Source: Firmicutes bacterium UBA7523 (lineage in GTDB: Bacteria > Bacillota > Dethiobacteria > Dethiobacterales > Dethiobacteraceae). From it: 38,378 bases of DNA. Location of the stretch: contig DLMZ01000043.1 of NCBI GenBank assembly GCA_002479415.1, positions 23,080 to 61,457 on the forward strand, written 5' to 3'. The notes under the pieces were generated by a model that saw nothing but the letters and a program-made list of their open reading frames with translations, was not told the origin of the DNA and made no database searches. Both the position numbers and the translations under genes were made by a program. Shown one piece after another: positions 1-8,314 of the stretch. Position 1 is the stretch's first letter. The number at the start of each line of letters is the position of its first letter.

Positions 1-2
1 TT

Positions 3-1277
3 GCCATATTATCCACAGGTATTTATTTGACATGGCGAAGCAATGTTTTGCAGGTTAGACGCTTTCACTTGGTATTGCAGGAGACGGTTGTCAGTATTTT
101 GCGCCCAAGCCGTGATATAAAAGGAGACATAAGCCCTTTTCAAGCGCTTACCACGGCGTTAGCAGCTACTATCGGCACTGGGAATATTGCCGGAGTCGCT
201 ACAGCCATTACCCTTGGCGGACCCGGTGCAGTGTTTTGGATGTGGGTTTCGGCTTTTTTCGGCATGATGACAAAATATGCTGAAGTAGTGCTGGCTGTCC
301 ATTTTAGGCAGACTCGTAAGGACGGTTCAGTGGTGGGAGGACCAATGTACTTCCTTGAGTATGGCTTAAATCAAAAGCTGCTGGCAGTATTATTTGCGGT
401 TTTTGGATCACTGGCCGCCTTTGGCATAGGCAATATGGTTCAGGCAAATTCTGTGGCCGATGCCGTCAGGGAGGCATTTGCTGTACCCCCGCTTATAACC
501 GGGATAGTTTTGGCAGTGGGTACAGGAGCTGTGATACTGGGCGGTATTCGCAGGGTGGCTGCAATTACGGAAAAGCTGGTTCCTCTCATGGCAGGATTTT
601 ACATGATTGGAGCGTTGATTATTGTTCTTACCTCAATTAGTCAGGTGCCTGCTGCATTCTCCTCTATAATCGGCAATGCATTTACCGGTCGGGCTGCCGT
701 TGGTGGGTTTGCCGGTGCAGGAGTGCTTCAAGCTGTACGCTTTGGTGTGGCTCGTGGTATTTTTACAAACGAAGCTGGTTTGGGCAGCGCTTCAATCGCG
801 CATGCCGCAGCTCGGACCGATCATCCTGCGCGGCAGGGCTTATGGGGAATTTTTGAAGTATTTTTTGATACTCATGTAGTTTGCACTCTAACTGCATTGG
901 TTATTATGGTTACAGGTGTTTGGCTGGAAGATTTGGAAGGAGCTGCGCTGACTACCGCTGCATTTAACGTGGGGTTGCCTGGGCCGGGTGGATACATTGT
1001 TGCTGTTGGTTTAGTGTTTTTCTCTTTTTCAACACTGGTTGCCTGGTCGTTTTATGGAGAAAAGTGCTTTGAATATCTGGCAGGAAACCGCTGGGCAGTG
1101 CTATATCGCCTTATCTGGATTCCGCTGATACCGATTGGTGCGGTTGGAGGATTGCGTGCGGTCTGGGCCTTGGCCGACACATTAAACGGGTTAATGGCCA
1201 TTCCAAATTTGATTGGGTTATGGGGGTTAAGCGGGATAATTATCAAGCTTACCAGAGAGTTTTTTAAAAAAAGGTAA
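3..1277 (+). CDS. Sodium:alanine/glycine symporter (AGCS family), 5' end outside the window
   Basis: Integral membrane symporter that takes up alanine or glycine with sodium. The family signature GDISPFQALTTALAATIGTG is followed by NIAGV, and later segments such as GGPMYFLEYGL and FTNEAGLGSA are typical of the family. The frame stays open through the first bases of the window and already reads TGIYLTWR before LQVRRF, which matches the usual first helix. The gene therefore starts upstream and lacks roughly the first 30-40 residues here; the TTG at base 27 is not its real start. Multiple hydrophobic helices follow to the end. A strong terminator overlaps the last codons, so it is the last gene of its transcript and is separate from cdaA. 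Confidence 0.93.
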   Translation, partial: AILSTGIYLTWRSNVLQVRRFHLVLQETVVSILRPSRDIKGDISPFQALTTALAATIGTGNIAGVATAITLGGPGAVFWMWVSAFFGMMTKYAEVVLAVHFRQTRKDGSVVGGPMYFLEYGLNQKLLAVLFAVFGSLAAFGIGNMVQANSVADAVREAFAVPPLITGIVLAVGTGAVILGGIRRVAAITEKLVPLMAGFYMIGALIIVLTSISQVPAAFSSIIGNAFTGRAAVGGFAGAGVLQAVRFGVARGIFTNEAGLGSASIAHAAARTDHPARQGLWGIFEVFFDTHVVCTLTALVIMVTGVWLEDLEGAALTTAAFNVGLPGPGGYIVAVGLVFFSFSTLVAWSFYGEKCFEYLAGNRWAVLYRLIWIPLIPIGAVGGLRAVWALADTLNGLMAIPNLIGLWGLSGIIIKLTREFFKKR

Positions 1278-1286
1278 GCTTTTTTT
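1245..1286 (+). terminator. Rho-independent terminator overlapping the symporter 3' end
   Basis: A perfect 9-bp stem AAGCTTACC/GGTAAGCTT is followed by a run of T. The 5' arm and loop lie inside the coding region and the stop codon lies in the 3' arm. Confidence 0.75.
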
Positions 1287-1399
1287 AGTTGAAAAAAGTC
1301 TGCGGAACTACAGTGTGGCAGGTTTTTATGTGTTGTTTCGCGAATAAAGCTAAAGATGAATCCCAAATTGTGGGGAAGCATACAAGAGGAGGTGTGCCC

Positions 1400-2212
1400 A
1401 TGGATCAGTTTATGCAGGTTCTTAAGGTGGTAAGCTGGCGGAGCATCCTAGATATCACCATTGTTACTTACGTATTTTATAAAGCAATCGTTCTGATTCG
1501 TGGAACACGTGCGGAACAGTTGGTTAAGGGGTTGGCTGTTCTTCTCATAGCCACAGTAGTAAGCGGCCAGACAGGGCTTGTCGTAATTCACTGGCTCCTC
1601 AGGCAAGTTATGACTCTTGGCCTTGTTGCAATTCCCATTGTATTTCAACCGGAGTTGCGTCGTGCGCTGGAATCTTTAGGACGTGGAAAAATTTTTACAC
1701 GTACCAGTGCCATATATGGAGATATTGATTTTGACCAAATGCTAGAGGAGCTAATTAAGGCAATCCAGGTAATAGTGAAAAAAAAGCTGGGAGCCCTTAT
1801 TGTCATTGAGCGGGAGACTGGGCTAAAGGAATTTATTGAAACAGGAATATCAATTGACGGCCAGGTTTCGGCAGAACTTATAATTAACATCTTTTTATCA
1901 CACAGCCCGCTTCATGACGGTGCGGTGATTATTCGCGGCAATAGAATAATGGCGGCAGGATGTTATCTGCCCTTAACGGAAAATCCTAATCTTAGCAAAG
2001 AACTAGGCACCAGACACCGGGCTGCATTAGGGGTATCTGAACAGTCTGATGCCGTGGGTATCATCGTTTCGGAGGAAACAGGTGTCGTATCTTTAACTAA
2101 TAACGGTAAGCTTACACGTTATCTTGATGAGAAGACGTTAAAGCAGATGCTGCTCAGCTTAGTTAAGCCCCCTGCGAGTACGTTAAGCTTTTGGCAATGG
2201 AGGTCGAGCTAA
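1400..2212 (+). CDS. cdaA: Diadenylate cyclase CdaA
   Basis: Membrane-bound enzyme that makes cyclic di-AMP from two ATP. The protein has 270 residues, as usual for CdaA. Three hydrophobic N-terminal helices (about residues 10-80) precede the DAC domain, which carries the catalytic DGA motif (Asp173, in HSPLHDGAV) and the RHRAA motif (Arg205). The ATG was chosen because AGAGGAGG lies 6-7 bases upstream and the protein then begins like known CdaA proteins; the open frame continues further upstream but that part has no family resemblance. cdaR begins 3 bases after its stop and glmM follows, the conserved cdaA-cdaR-glmM order of Firmicutes. Confidence 0.96.
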   Translation: MDQFMQVLKVVSWRSILDITIVTYVFYKAIVLIRGTRAEQLVKGLAVLLIATVVSGQTGLVVIHWLLRQVMTLGLVAIPIVFQPELRRALESLGRGKIFTRTSAIYGDIDFDQMLEELIKAIQVIVKKKLGALIVIERETGLKEFIETGISIDGQVSAELIINIFLSHSPLHDGAVIIRGNRIMAAGCYLPLTENPNLSKELGTRHRAALGVSEQSDAVGIIVSEETGVVSLTNNGKLTRYLDEKTLKQMLLSLVKPPASTLSFWQWRSS

Positions 2213-2215
2213 TTA

Positions 2216-3142
2216 ATGGAGCGTCTTTTTAAAAATAATAATGTTGTCAAATTGGTTGCTTTTTTTCTTGCCTTAATACTATGGGTCTATGTAACGGGAG
2301 ATGAACTTCGTCCCAGTGAAGATATTTCCCGCCCATTTCAAGATGTACCATTGTCTTGGACTAATCTAAACGATGAACTGGCAATAATGGATATTCCCTC
2401 CGAGGTCAACGTGAATTTAAGGGGCAGAGCCTATATTTTAGACAATATAACTCCCCAAAATTTAAAAGTATATGTTGACATGAAAGATTTAGGCGAAGGA
2501 AGGCATCTTCTTACTCCTAACGCTGTAGTTCCCCGTGGTGTCAGCGTGCTTTTTTTTCACCCGCAGCAGGTTTCCGTTGAACTAGAAGAAGTTGAGGCGC
2601 CGCAAAAAACGGTGAGCCTGGAAATTGTAGGCCAGCCCAAAGAAGGCTTGACTATGGGGGAGCCTCGCATTTTGCCTGATTCTGTTTTTGTTCGCGGCCC
2701 CCGTTCTGTGCTTGCTAATGTTTTTCTGGTAAAAGCGGTAATTAACATTCACCAGGCTGACGGCGATAACGTGCAAATGGTGCCGGTAATAGCTGTGGCT
2801 GAAGACGGTCAAGAGGTAGAAGGTGTTGTTGTTAGCCCTGCTATGGTAGAGGTTATGATTCCCTTTAACCAACCCAAAAAAATAGTTCCCGTTCGTGTGC
2901 CTTTAAAAGGCGATCCGGCTGAAGGTTATTATATTAGCAGGATAGACATTCATCCGGCAACAGCAGCAATTCAAGGGAAGCAGGAAGTGCTTGATATGAT
3001 AACAGAGATTACTACTGACCCGGTTAATGTTAATGATGCCAAAATTAACATTACAATTGAACTTTCACCCGTTGTCCCTGATGGAGTAGAATTGCTATTG
3101 CAGGACAAAGTAACTGTAGACGTTGTTATAGAACAGCTGTAA
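2216..3142 (+). CDS. cdaR: CdaA regulatory protein CdaR (YbbR-domain protein)
   Basis: Extracytoplasmic regulator of the diadenylate cyclase. One N-terminal membrane segment (about residues 10-25, KLVAFFLALILWVYVTGD) is followed by several YbbR repeats of about 80 residues, visible as recurring blocks of the type VPV.....G.P..GY. Its 308 residues are shorter than the four-repeat B. subtilis protein, so it probably has three repeats. It starts 3 bases after the cdaA stop, so translation is probably coupled. The family is known to bind CdaA through the membrane segment and alter c-di-AMP output. Confidence 0.93.
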   Translation: MERLFKNNNVVKLVAFFLALILWVYVTGDELRPSEDISRPFQDVPLSWTNLNDELAIMDIPSEVNVNLRGRAYILDNITPQNLKVYVDMKDLGEGRHLLTPNAVVPRGVSVLFFHPQQVSVELEEVEAPQKTVSLEIVGQPKEGLTMGEPRILPDSVFVRGPRSVLANVFLVKAVINIHQADGDNVQMVPVIAVAEDGQEVEGVVVSPAMVEVMIPFNQPKKIVPVRVPLKGDPAEGYYISRIDIHPATAAIQGKQEVLDMITEITTDPVNVNDAKINITIELSPVVPDGVELLLQDKVTVDVVIEQL

Positions 3143-3197
3143 TTGTCAGGATGTTCCGGTTATGTTATACTTAAGTGGTTTGCAGGAGGATATAAAT

Positions 3198-4541
3198 ATG
3201 GGTAAACTTTTTGGTACAGATGGTATACGCGGTGCAGCTAATTTAGAATTAACTCCGGAGATGGCGTTTAAAGTTGGCCGTATCGGCGGGTATGTGCTTG
3301 CGCAAACTCATGGCACTGCCTCAAAATTCTTACTTGCCAGAGATACTCGTATTTCAGGAGCGATGCTGGAAGGCGCTTTGATAGCCGGCTTAAACTCTGT
3401 GGGAATAGATGTCTATACAGCCGGAATTATTTCTACTCCTGCCGCTGCGTATCTCTCGAAAGAATTGGGCGGTTGCGGCGGAGTAATGATTTCAGCGTCC
3501 CACAATGCTTATCCGGATAACGGGATTAAGTTTTTTAACAATCAAGGTTTTAAACTGTCTGATGAAGTTGAGGCAGAAATAGAACATCTATACTTTTCAA
3601 GCCATGACGAAATACCCCGTGCATCCGCTGGGCATATAGGCAGTGTCCACCCTTTGCCCGGAGGTTCTGCTAGTTATCTGAACTTTTTGCTTACCACAAT
3701 TCCTAATCGTTTTGACGGTTTTAAAGTAGTGCTCGATTGTGCTAATGGAGCCGCTTACCAACTGGCACCCCAAGCATTTCGCTCGTTAGGGGCGGAAGTC
3801 ATTGCTATTAACAATAATCCTGATGGCATTAATATCAATAACAACTGCGGCTCTACTCATCCTCAGGAAGTTGCTCGTGCAGTACGCGAAACAGGGGCCC
3901 ATCTTGGTTTCTCCTTTGACGGCGATGCAGATCGTGTGCTAGCTGTGGACGAGCAAGGTGATTTAGTGGACGGGGACGCGATTATGGCAATTTGTGCCAC
4001 ATTCCTTAAAGAGCAAGGACTACTGAATAAAAACACTTTGGTGACAACAGTAATGAGCAATATCGGCTTGGAAAAAGCAGCTGCTTCACAAGGCTTCCAG
4101 CTCATGCGGACCAAGGTGGGTGATCGGTATGTATTGGAAAAAATGTTGGCTGAAGGGTACAACTTAGGTGGGGAGCAATCAGGCCATATTATTATGTTGG
4201 ATTACAACACCACGGGAGACGGGCTTTTGACTGCTCTTCTAATAATGAGAATTCTGGCTGAAAAAAAACAAACACTTTCAAAGCTGTCATCGCTTATGAT
4301 TCGTTATCCTCAGGTGTTGGAGAACTGTGTTGTTAATTGCAAGGACGGTTGGAATACTAACGAGTGCATTCAACAGGCCATCGCTCACGCAGAAAAAACA
4401 TTATCGGGACGGGGGCGGTTACTTGTCCGTCCTTCGGGGACAGAGCCGTTAATTCGGGTGATGCTTGAAGGGCCAAATGAGGAAGAGCTGCATACAATGG
4501 CTAAGGAGCTTGCGGCAGTTATCAGGGATGAGCTGAAATAA
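3198..4541 (+). CDS. glmM: Phosphoglucosamine mutase GlmM
   Basis: Converts glucosamine-6-phosphate to glucosamine-1-phosphate for UDP-GlcNAc and cell-wall synthesis. It has 447 residues, the normal length. Visible motifs are the N-terminal LFGTDGIRG, the phosphoserine loop SASHN (Ser101), the metal-binding DGDADR and the C-terminal phosphate-binding RPSGTEPLIRVM. The usual Pro after SASHN is Ala here. The ATG has AGGAGGA 7 bases upstream; longer in-frame starts lack family sequence. It is the third gene of the cdaA operon. In other Firmicutes GlmM binds CdaA and lowers its activity, so the pairing may be regulatory as well as metabolic. Confidence 0.96.
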   Translation: MGKLFGTDGIRGAANLELTPEMAFKVGRIGGYVLAQTHGTASKFLLARDTRISGAMLEGALIAGLNSVGIDVYTAGIISTPAAAYLSKELGGCGGVMISASHNAYPDNGIKFFNNQGFKLSDEVEAEIEHLYFSSHDEIPRASAGHIGSVHPLPGGSASYLNFLLTTIPNRFDGFKVVLDCANGAAYQLAPQAFRSLGAEVIAINNNPDGININNNCGSTHPQEVARAVRETGAHLGFSFDGDADRVLAVDEQGDLVDGDAIMAICATFLKEQGLLNKNTLVTTVMSNIGLEKAAASQGFQLMRTKVGDRYVLEKMLAEGYNLGGEQSGHIIMLDYNTTGDGLLTALLIMRILAEKKQTLSKLSSLMIRYPQVLENCVVNCKDGWNTNECIQQAIAHAEKTLSGRGRLLVRPSGTEPLIRVMLEGPNEEELHTMAKELAAVIRDELK

Positions 4542-4560
4542 GGGGGTATGCTTGTTTACA

Positions 4561-4706
4561 ACTGAATAGAAGCGCTTGAACACGCACAGCGTGTTGACGA
4601 GGAGGAGGTTTATCGATATTTCGGCGGATACCTCCCGGCCGAGCCACGGCCGCAAGGATTCTTACAAAACCGGCAAGCAATTGCCGGGACAAAAAAGATT
4701 CCATGG
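4561..4706 (+). ncRNA. glmS ribozyme: glmS ribozyme (glucosamine-6-phosphate-activated self-cleaving RNA)
   Basis: The 200-base gap before glmS carries the ribozyme core almost unchanged: the cleavage-site element AGCGC (cut expected between A4571 and G4572), then the invariant blocks GACGAGGAGGAGGTTTATCG, TTCGGCGGA and CCTCCCGGC with the CCACGGCCGCAAGGATTC segment. The terminal P4-type hairpin is CCGGCAA/TTGCCGG (4670-4687), closed by the GGATTC/GATTCC pairing. Glucosamine-6-phosphate activates cleavage of the mRNA and so lowers GlmS synthesis; that is family knowledge, the conserved core is seen here. An apparent minus-strand reading frame across it is spurious. Confidence 0.96.
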
Positions 4707-4740
4707 TTTATTGGTGTTTTATTAAGAAAGGAGACTTGGT

Positions 4741-6567
4741 ATGTGTGGCATTGTTGGTTATATCGGGGGGCAGCAAGCTTACCCAATTTTAATAGAAGGC
4801 TTAAGTAAATTGGAATACAGAGGCTATGACTCCGCAGGGGTTGCTCTGCTTTGCGAAAATCAAATGGAATTGGTTAAGTCAGTGGGGCGTCTCCGTGCTC
4901 TTGAAGAGAAGGTTGGAGAAGTGAACTTGGAAGGCACTGTGGGAATAGGTCATACCCGCTGGGCTACTCATGGCCGTCCTTGTGATGAAAACTCTCATCC
5001 CCACAGTGATTGTACAAACCAATTTGTAGTTGTTCACAACGGCATTATTGAAAACTATCAGTTTTTGCGAGAATGGCTTAAAAGCGAAGGACACCTCTTC
5101 CGCTCCGAAACAGATACAGAGGTTTTGGCTCATCTAATTGAACATTATTATCAGGGGGACTTAAAGGACGCTGTACGTTTAGTCACCAATAAAGTAAAAG
5201 GGTCCTACGGCATGGTGGCAATGAGTCGTTATGAACCGGGTCGGCTCATTTGTGCCAGAAAAGACAGTCCGCTGGTTATCGGATTAGGTGAAGGAGAAAA
5301 CTTTATTGCGTCTGATATTCCCGCCTTGCTAAAATATACTCGCAGAACTGTGATTCTTAATGACGGAGAATTTGCCGAGGTAACTCGTGAAAAAGTTATC
5401 GTTGAAAACGGCAGCGGCAATCCGATTAATAAAGAAATTATTAATGTTGAGTGGGATGCAGTGGCTGCAGAGAAAGACGGATACGATCACTTTATGCTCA
5501 AAGAAATTCACGAGCAGCCAAAAGCAATACGCGATACCCTTCGCAGCCGTATCACAGAAGAAGGCATAGTGAGCCTAAAAGAAGTCACGTTAACAGCAGA
5601 GCAAGTCAAGAAACTCCATAAAGTTGTGATAGTTGCTTGTGGCACAGCCTACCATGCTGGTTTAGTTGCCAAATATGTTTTCGAAAATCTGCTTCGCTTG
5701 CCTGTAGAAGTAGATGTTGCCTCCGAATTTCGCTACCGTGACCCACTCCTTGGCGAGGATGCTTTGGTTGTCGTAGTTAGTCAATCAGGTGAAACTGCGG
5801 ATACTTTGGCAGCTCTTCGTCTTGCCAAAGAAAAAGGTAGCCCCGTGGTAGCCGTAACCAACGTAGTGGGAAGCACTGTTTCCCGCGAAGCTAATCAAGT
5901 CATTTATACCTGGGCAGGCCCGGAAATAGCTGTTGCTTCCACTAAAGCATATACTACTCAACTTATAGTTCTCTATCTCTTAGCTCTTCATTTGGGGCAA
6001 CTGCTGGAAGCAATACCTAAAGAAGAAGTGGCACGTCTTAGTGAAGAGCTAACCCGGTTACCCTCTTGCGTTGATCAAATTCTTAGCCAAGCAAATAATA
6101 TCCCCGAGTTTGTTAATCGCCTCACCAAGTGGGACAGTGCTTTTTATATCGGTCGCGGCCTTGATTATGCCGTTGCTTTGGAGGGCTCCCTTAAGCTTAA
6201 AGAGATTTCCTACATCCATGCCGAGGCATATGCCGCAGGAGAGTTAAAGCATGGCACCCTCGCATTAATAACAGAAAATATTCCAGTTGTCGCTTTGGCA
6301 ACACAACCTCAGCTCTACGAGAAGATGTGGAGTAACATTAAGGAAGTAAAAGCTCGTGATGCCTATGTTTTGGCTATAGTTATGGAGGGTGACGAAGAAA
6401 CAGCCAAAGAGGTTGATGCCGTTATTTATATACCATCTACAATTCCGCTTCTTTCTCCGGTGCTGTCGGTTATTCCGCTTCAGCTGCTTTCTTACTACGC
6501 TTCTGTTCAGCGGGGCTGCGATGTTGATAAGCCACGGAATTTAGCAAAGAGTGTTACAGTGGAATAA
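4741..6567 (+). CDS. glmS: Glutamine:fructose-6-phosphate aminotransferase GlmS
   Basis: Makes glucosamine-6-phosphate from fructose-6-phosphate and glutamine, the first step to UDP-GlcNAc. It has 608 residues. The N-terminal class II glutaminase domain begins MCGIVGYIG with the nucleophile Cys2; RGYDSAG and HTRWATHG are also present. Two SIS domains follow (about residues 285-420 and 455-600), with the CGTAYHAG and SQSGETADT sugar-phosphate loops and the usual ending DKPRNLAKSVTVE. AAAGGAG lies 7 bases before the ATG. It is placed directly after glmM, and the intervening ribozyme gives product feedback control. Confidence 0.97.
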   Translation: MCGIVGYIGGQQAYPILIEGLSKLEYRGYDSAGVALLCENQMELVKSVGRLRALEEKVGEVNLEGTVGIGHTRWATHGRPCDENSHPHSDCTNQFVVVHNGIIENYQFLREWLKSEGHLFRSETDTEVLAHLIEHYYQGDLKDAVRLVTNKVKGSYGMVAMSRYEPGRLICARKDSPLVIGLGEGENFIASDIPALLKYTRRTVILNDGEFAEVTREKVIVENGSGNPINKEIINVEWDAVAAEKDGYDHFMLKEIHEQPKAIRDTLRSRITEEGIVSLKEVTLTAEQVKKLHKVVIVACGTAYHAGLVAKYVFENLLRLPVEVDVASEFRYRDPLLGEDALVVVVSQSGETADTLAALRLAKEKGSPVVAVTNVVGSTVSREANQVIYTWAGPEIAVASTKAYTTQLIVLYLLALHLGQLLEAIPKEEVARLSEELTRLPSCVDQILSQANNIPEFVNRLTKWDSAFYIGRGLDYAVALEGSLKLKEISYIHAEAYAAGELKHGTLALITENIPVVALATQPQLYEKMWSNIKEVKARDAYVLAIVMEGDEETAKEVDAVIYIPSTIPLLSPVLSVIPLQLLSYYASVQRGCDVDKPRNLAKSVTVE

Positions 6568-6578
6568 GCGGAAACGTT

Positions 6579-6628
6579 AAGGATTATGCGGCACAGGAAC
6601 GACTCAAGCTGCATAATCCTTATATTTA
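6579..6628 (+). terminator. Probable terminator after glmS
   Basis: AAGGATTATGC and GCATAATCCTT form a perfect 11-bp stem, extendable by about three pairs. Only a weak TATATTT tract follows, so termination efficiency is uncertain. Confidence 0.45.
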
Positions 6629-6697
6629 ATCATGAATTGTACACGGGTAACCGTCCTCGAGGTGCAAAAGTGAAGACAGCTAAAGAGGAGTATGTTT

Positions 6698-8314
6698 ATG
6701 GGGCACGTTCATAAGAAAAAAGTAAGCTCCGCCAAGAGCAGGCATGGTATGGTTTCCACCGCATCCAAGGTGGCTACTGATGCTGGGGTGCAAATGCTGG
6801 AGAAGGGCGGGAATGCAATTGACGCGGCGGTAGCCGCGGCTTTTTGCTTAGGCGTAACTGAGCCGCAGGCTTCTGGTCTGGGTGGTCAGAGCATGGCCTT
6901 GCTGCGCTTAAGTTCAGGGGAGATGATTGCTTTGGATGGTTCGTCCCGAGCACCTTTTGGCCTGGATGTGCGTAATATTCCGCTGCATCCGTTAAAGCTG
7001 GGCGTGCAGGCTTCTACAGTTCCTTCAACACCGGCGGCTCTGGGCTATCTTTTGGAACGTTACGGTACGTTGTCGCTGCGCGAGGTGCTTGAGCCTTCCA
7101 TAATTGCAGCCAGGGAAGGTTTTACGTTTTCCGCTTTACAGCATAAGCTTCTATTGAGGGAGCTGCCCAAGATGGATGGCTATACGGCGGCTATTTTTCT
7201 AAAACAAAATAAACCCTTGCGGGCAGGGGAAGTGCTAGTACAGCATGACTTAGCGTTTTGCCTGGAAAAAATGGCAGATGTGGGGTGGCTTGATTTTTAT
7301 CAGGGTGAAATTGCTTCAATGATTGTAAAGGATATGGAGGAAAGGGGAGGATTCATCTCCCGCATTGATCTTGGCAAGGTTCCGTTCCCAGTTGAACGAC
7401 AGGTTTTGCAAACCACATATAGAGGATATGGTATTAATACTTTCCCGCCACCCGGTGCTGGGCGAGCGCTAGTACAAATAATGAATACTTTGGAAAATTT
7501 CTCTGCAGAAGAGCTGGCTCCGGATACTTCTCGATATGCCGTTATTTTAGCTGCTGCTTTTCGTGCAGCGCTGAGAGATAGGGAGAAGAGTCCTGCTGAT
7601 CCTGCTTTGTATCCGCAGGAAATTAATAAATGGATGCTGGATAAGAACTATGCTTTTAATGTGGCTCAGCGGATTAAAAGATTGGCTTCCATGAGGGGAG
7701 TGTTTCCGTATGTGCCTCCTGCTAATACGGGTGAGACTACCCATTTGTCTGTGGCAGACAGCGAGGGTAATCTTGTGGGGATTACACAGTCTGTGGAATT
7801 AGTTTTTGGAGCTAAAACCATGGCTAAAAAGCTTGGTTTTTTTTATAATAACTATATGAGCGCTTTTGAATATAAGGATATTTTGCATCCTTATTATCTC
7901 CTGCCGGGGATGAGACCGTGGAGCAGTGTGGCCCCCACATTGGTTTTTGACGGAGAGACTCCTTTGTTATTGCTGGGTAGTCCGGGCAGTGAACGAATTT
8001 CTACATCTTTAGCGCAAGTGCTTACCAGAGTTTTGGACGGAGGGCAAGATTTGGCTGAGGCGGTGGAAGCTCCCCGGCTTCATGCCGGCAGCACCGGCAA
8101 AGCATTTATCGAGCGTGATCGGTTTATTCCGGAAGCACTCACGGCTTTGACAGATGTGGGCTTTGAAGTAACAAAAAGGGGGGCTTACAGCTTTTATTTA
8201 GGCTGTGTTCAAGCTTTACAGCTGCCTCGTTCGTCAGGCGGAATGTTTTACGGCGTGGCGGACCCGCGTCGTGACGGAACGGCAAAGGGACCGAAAACTA
8301 GGGGGATAAAATAA
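6698..8314 (+). CDS. Gamma-glutamyltransferase-like Ntn-hydrolase without signal peptide
   Basis: Belongs to the GGT (T3 peptidase) family, which matures by self-cleavage before a threonine. The cleavage segment is present (GETTHLSVAD, about residue 345), as are the downstream SS (PWSSVAPT) and GSPG blocks. Three positions that bind the gamma-glutamyl group in E. coli GGT look changed: the DxRExAP arginine region reads DGSSRAP, the MDDF aspartate region reads MSAF, and the oxyanion GG reads GS. No signal peptide or membrane anchor is seen, so it is probably cytoplasmic, unlike classical GGT. The second ATG was chosen because GAGGAG is 7 bases upstream of it but only 1 base from the first ATG (6692). 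Its stop overlaps the next start (TAATG). The acyl substrate is unknown. Confidence 0.88.
   Translation: MGHVHKKKVSSAKSRHGMVSTASKVATDAGVQMLEKGGNAIDAAVAAAFCLGVTEPQASGLGGQSMALLRLSSGEMIALDGSSRAPFGLDVRNIPLHPLKLGVQASTVPSTPAALGYLLERYGTLSLREVLEPSIIAAREGFTFSALQHKLLLRELPKMDGYTAAIFLKQNKPLRAGEVLVQHDLAFCLEKMADVGWLDFYQGEIASMIVKDMEERGGFISRIDLGKVPFPVERQVLQTTYRGYGINTFPPPGAGRALVQIMNTLENFSAEELAPDTSRYAVILAAAFRAALRDREKSPADPALYPQEINKWMLDKNYAFNVAQRIKRLASMRGVFPYVPPANTGETTHLSVADSEGNLVGITQSVELVFGAKTMAKKLGFFYNNYMSAFEYKDILHPYYLLPGMRPWSSVAPTLVFDGETPLLLLGSPGSERISTSLAQVLTRVLDGGQDLAEAVEAPRLHAGSTGKAFIERDRFIPEALTALTDVGFEVTKRGAYSFYLGCVQALQLPRSSGGMFYGVADPRRDGTAKGPKTRGIK

Noticed and set aside
27..27. TTG at base 27 as the true symporter start
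   Set aside because: The frame is open upstream and the residues before it match the family, so the gene is cut by the window edge.
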